Shown in pieces: positions 6,785-7,322 of a stretch of DNA of 7,322 bases. Location of the stretch: assembly GCA_016786965.1 (NCBI GenBank), contig JAEUVL010000279.1:1-7322 (forward strand), read 5' to 3'. This DNA is from Chitinophagaceae bacterium (GTDB lineage Bacteria; Bacteroidota; Bacteroidia; Chitinophagales; Chitinophagaceae). The position numbers and the translations under genes are program-made. Under the pieces are notes generated by a model. That model ran no database searches. It was not told the origin of the DNA and saw nothing but the letters and a program-made list of their open reading frames with translations. The stretch's first letter is position 1; the number at the start of each line of letters is the position of its first letter.

Positions 6785-6810
6785 AGTCAACAGATGTTGT
6801 AATATTGACT
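6785..6810. repeat. Nested inverted repeats upstream of the DUF1801 promoter
   Basis: AGTCAA at 6785-6790 pairs with TTGACT at 6805-6810. Overlapping this, CAACA (6788-6792) pairs with TGTTG (6795-6799) across 2 bases. They lie 13 bases and more upstream of the -33 box at 6770-6772, a position suited to an activator or repressor site. The arms are short, so chance is a real alternative. Confidence 0.3.
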
Positions 6811-6871
6811 GATCGTGCATGTAAATTTCTATCTTACATAAATATTTGTCTTTCTTTTGGCCGCCGTCCAC

Positions 6872-6906
6872 AAAATAACAAACGGATAATTAGAATTATC
6901 CGTTTG
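6872..6906 (-). terminator. Rho-independent terminator of the EF-G-like gene
   Basis: The arms CAAACGGATAATT (6879-6891) and its exact complement (6894-6906) form a perfect 13-bp stem with a nominal 2-base loop, in practice a 4-base loop on an 11- or 12-bp stem. Read on the minus strand it is followed by TTATTTTG, a broken T tract. It begins 25 bases past the stop codon of the EF-G-like gene and so ends that transcription unit. Confidence 0.88.
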
Positions 6907-6931
6907 CTGTTCTTCCAATAAAATACACTTT

Positions 6932-7322
6932 TTATACAAGCTCTTCCTTAACTGTTTTACTATATTCATCTATGAGCTTACGTTGCAGATCAAACGGCAG
7001 CGGCTCATACCCGTTAAAGTTCATTTTAAACTTCGCCCTGCCCTGTGTAATAGACCGTAAAGAAGAGGAGTATCCATCCATTTCTGCCAAAGGTACTTTC
7101 GCAATGATCTTTTGAAAGTGTCCCTCACTGTCAATACCTTCCACAATGGCCCGACGACTCTGGAGATCGCCCATTACAGCACCGGTAAGGTCATCCGGGC
7201 AAAGGACTTCCACATGATAGATCGGTTCCAATATCTGCGGGTCTGCCTGCTGGAATGCTTGCCGGAAAGCTTGTAACCCGGCTATTTTAAATGAAATATC
7301 ATTACTATCAACCGGGTGCATT
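6932..7322 (-). CDS. fusA: Elongation factor G-like translation factor, C-terminal part only
   Basis: The last 129 residues are visible; the gene continues past the right edge. The sequence covers the end of domain IV (VDSNDISFKIAG, with the conserved VDS and FK.A pattern) and all of domain V (LEPIYHVEV, GDLQSRRAIVEG, AKVPLAEM.GY, LRSITQGRAKFKM). EF-G moves tRNA and mRNA during translocation and, with RRF, helps split ribosomes. Details depart from canonical str-operon EF-G as I recall it: GDLQSRRAI instead of GDLN.RRG, GYSSSLRSITQGRA, and a longer charged tail. The gene also ends in its own terminator with no rpsJ behind it, so I infer a stand-alone EF-G paralog (FusA2/EF-G2 type). The GTPase domain is out of view, so whether it is an active GTPase cannot be judged. 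Confidence 0.92.
   Translation of the reverse strand, partial: MHPVDSNDISFKIAGLQAFRQAFQQADPQILEPIYHVEVLCPDDLTGAVMGDLQSRRAIVEGIDSEGHFQKIIAKVPLAEMDGYSSSLRSITQGRAKFKMNFNGYEPLPFDLQRKLIDEYSKTVKEELV

Overview
The window reads as a piece of a Bacteroidota chromosome, most likely family Chitinophagaceae (inference). The signs are Bacteroidota-type promoter elements (TAnnTTTG, once with a correctly spaced upstream TTG), little use of Shine-Dalgarno sequences, exported proteins whose signal peptides end in ...AQ or ...SCSAQ, and a LepA plus an EF-G-like protein of the type found in that phylum. No tRNA, rRNA, CRISPR array, insertion sequence or phage gene was seen. No gap without a gene exceeds about 210 bases.

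Layout, left to right. (1) 1-587, minus: a TylF/MycF-family O-methyltransferase whose C-terminus lies beyond the left edge and whose start is probably TTG. (2) 668-1549, minus: a lipoprotein with WD40-like (PD40) propeller repeats. (3) 1591-1619: a clear intrinsic terminator for lepA. (4) 1654-3447, minus: complete lepA (elongation factor 4). (5) 3448-3643: a divergent intergenic region with the lepA promoter element and a 10-bp direct repeat just upstream of it. (6) 3644-4477, plus: a polytopic membrane protein, probably of the DUF6159 type and the only plus-strand gene. (7) 4604-5047 and 5246-6229, minus: two secreted proteins of unknown function. (8) 6282-6722, minus: a DUF1801-type protein with the best promoter in the window. 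(9) 6879-6906: a strong intrinsic terminator. (10) 6932 to the right edge, minus: the C-terminal part of an EF-G-like translation factor.

The genes do not form one pathway. Two ribosome-acting GTPase-family genes (lepA and the EF-G paralog) are housekeeping-like anchors that end in their own terminators. Between and beside them lie poorly characterised exported or membrane proteins. The region from about 4480 to 6870 is visibly more A+T-rich than lepA and carries the least recognisable genes, so it is the more variable part. I found no convincing evidence for a new multi-gene system. The points most worth checking are the stand-alone EF-G paralog, the start of the methyltransferase, and the small palindromes and repeats at several promoters.
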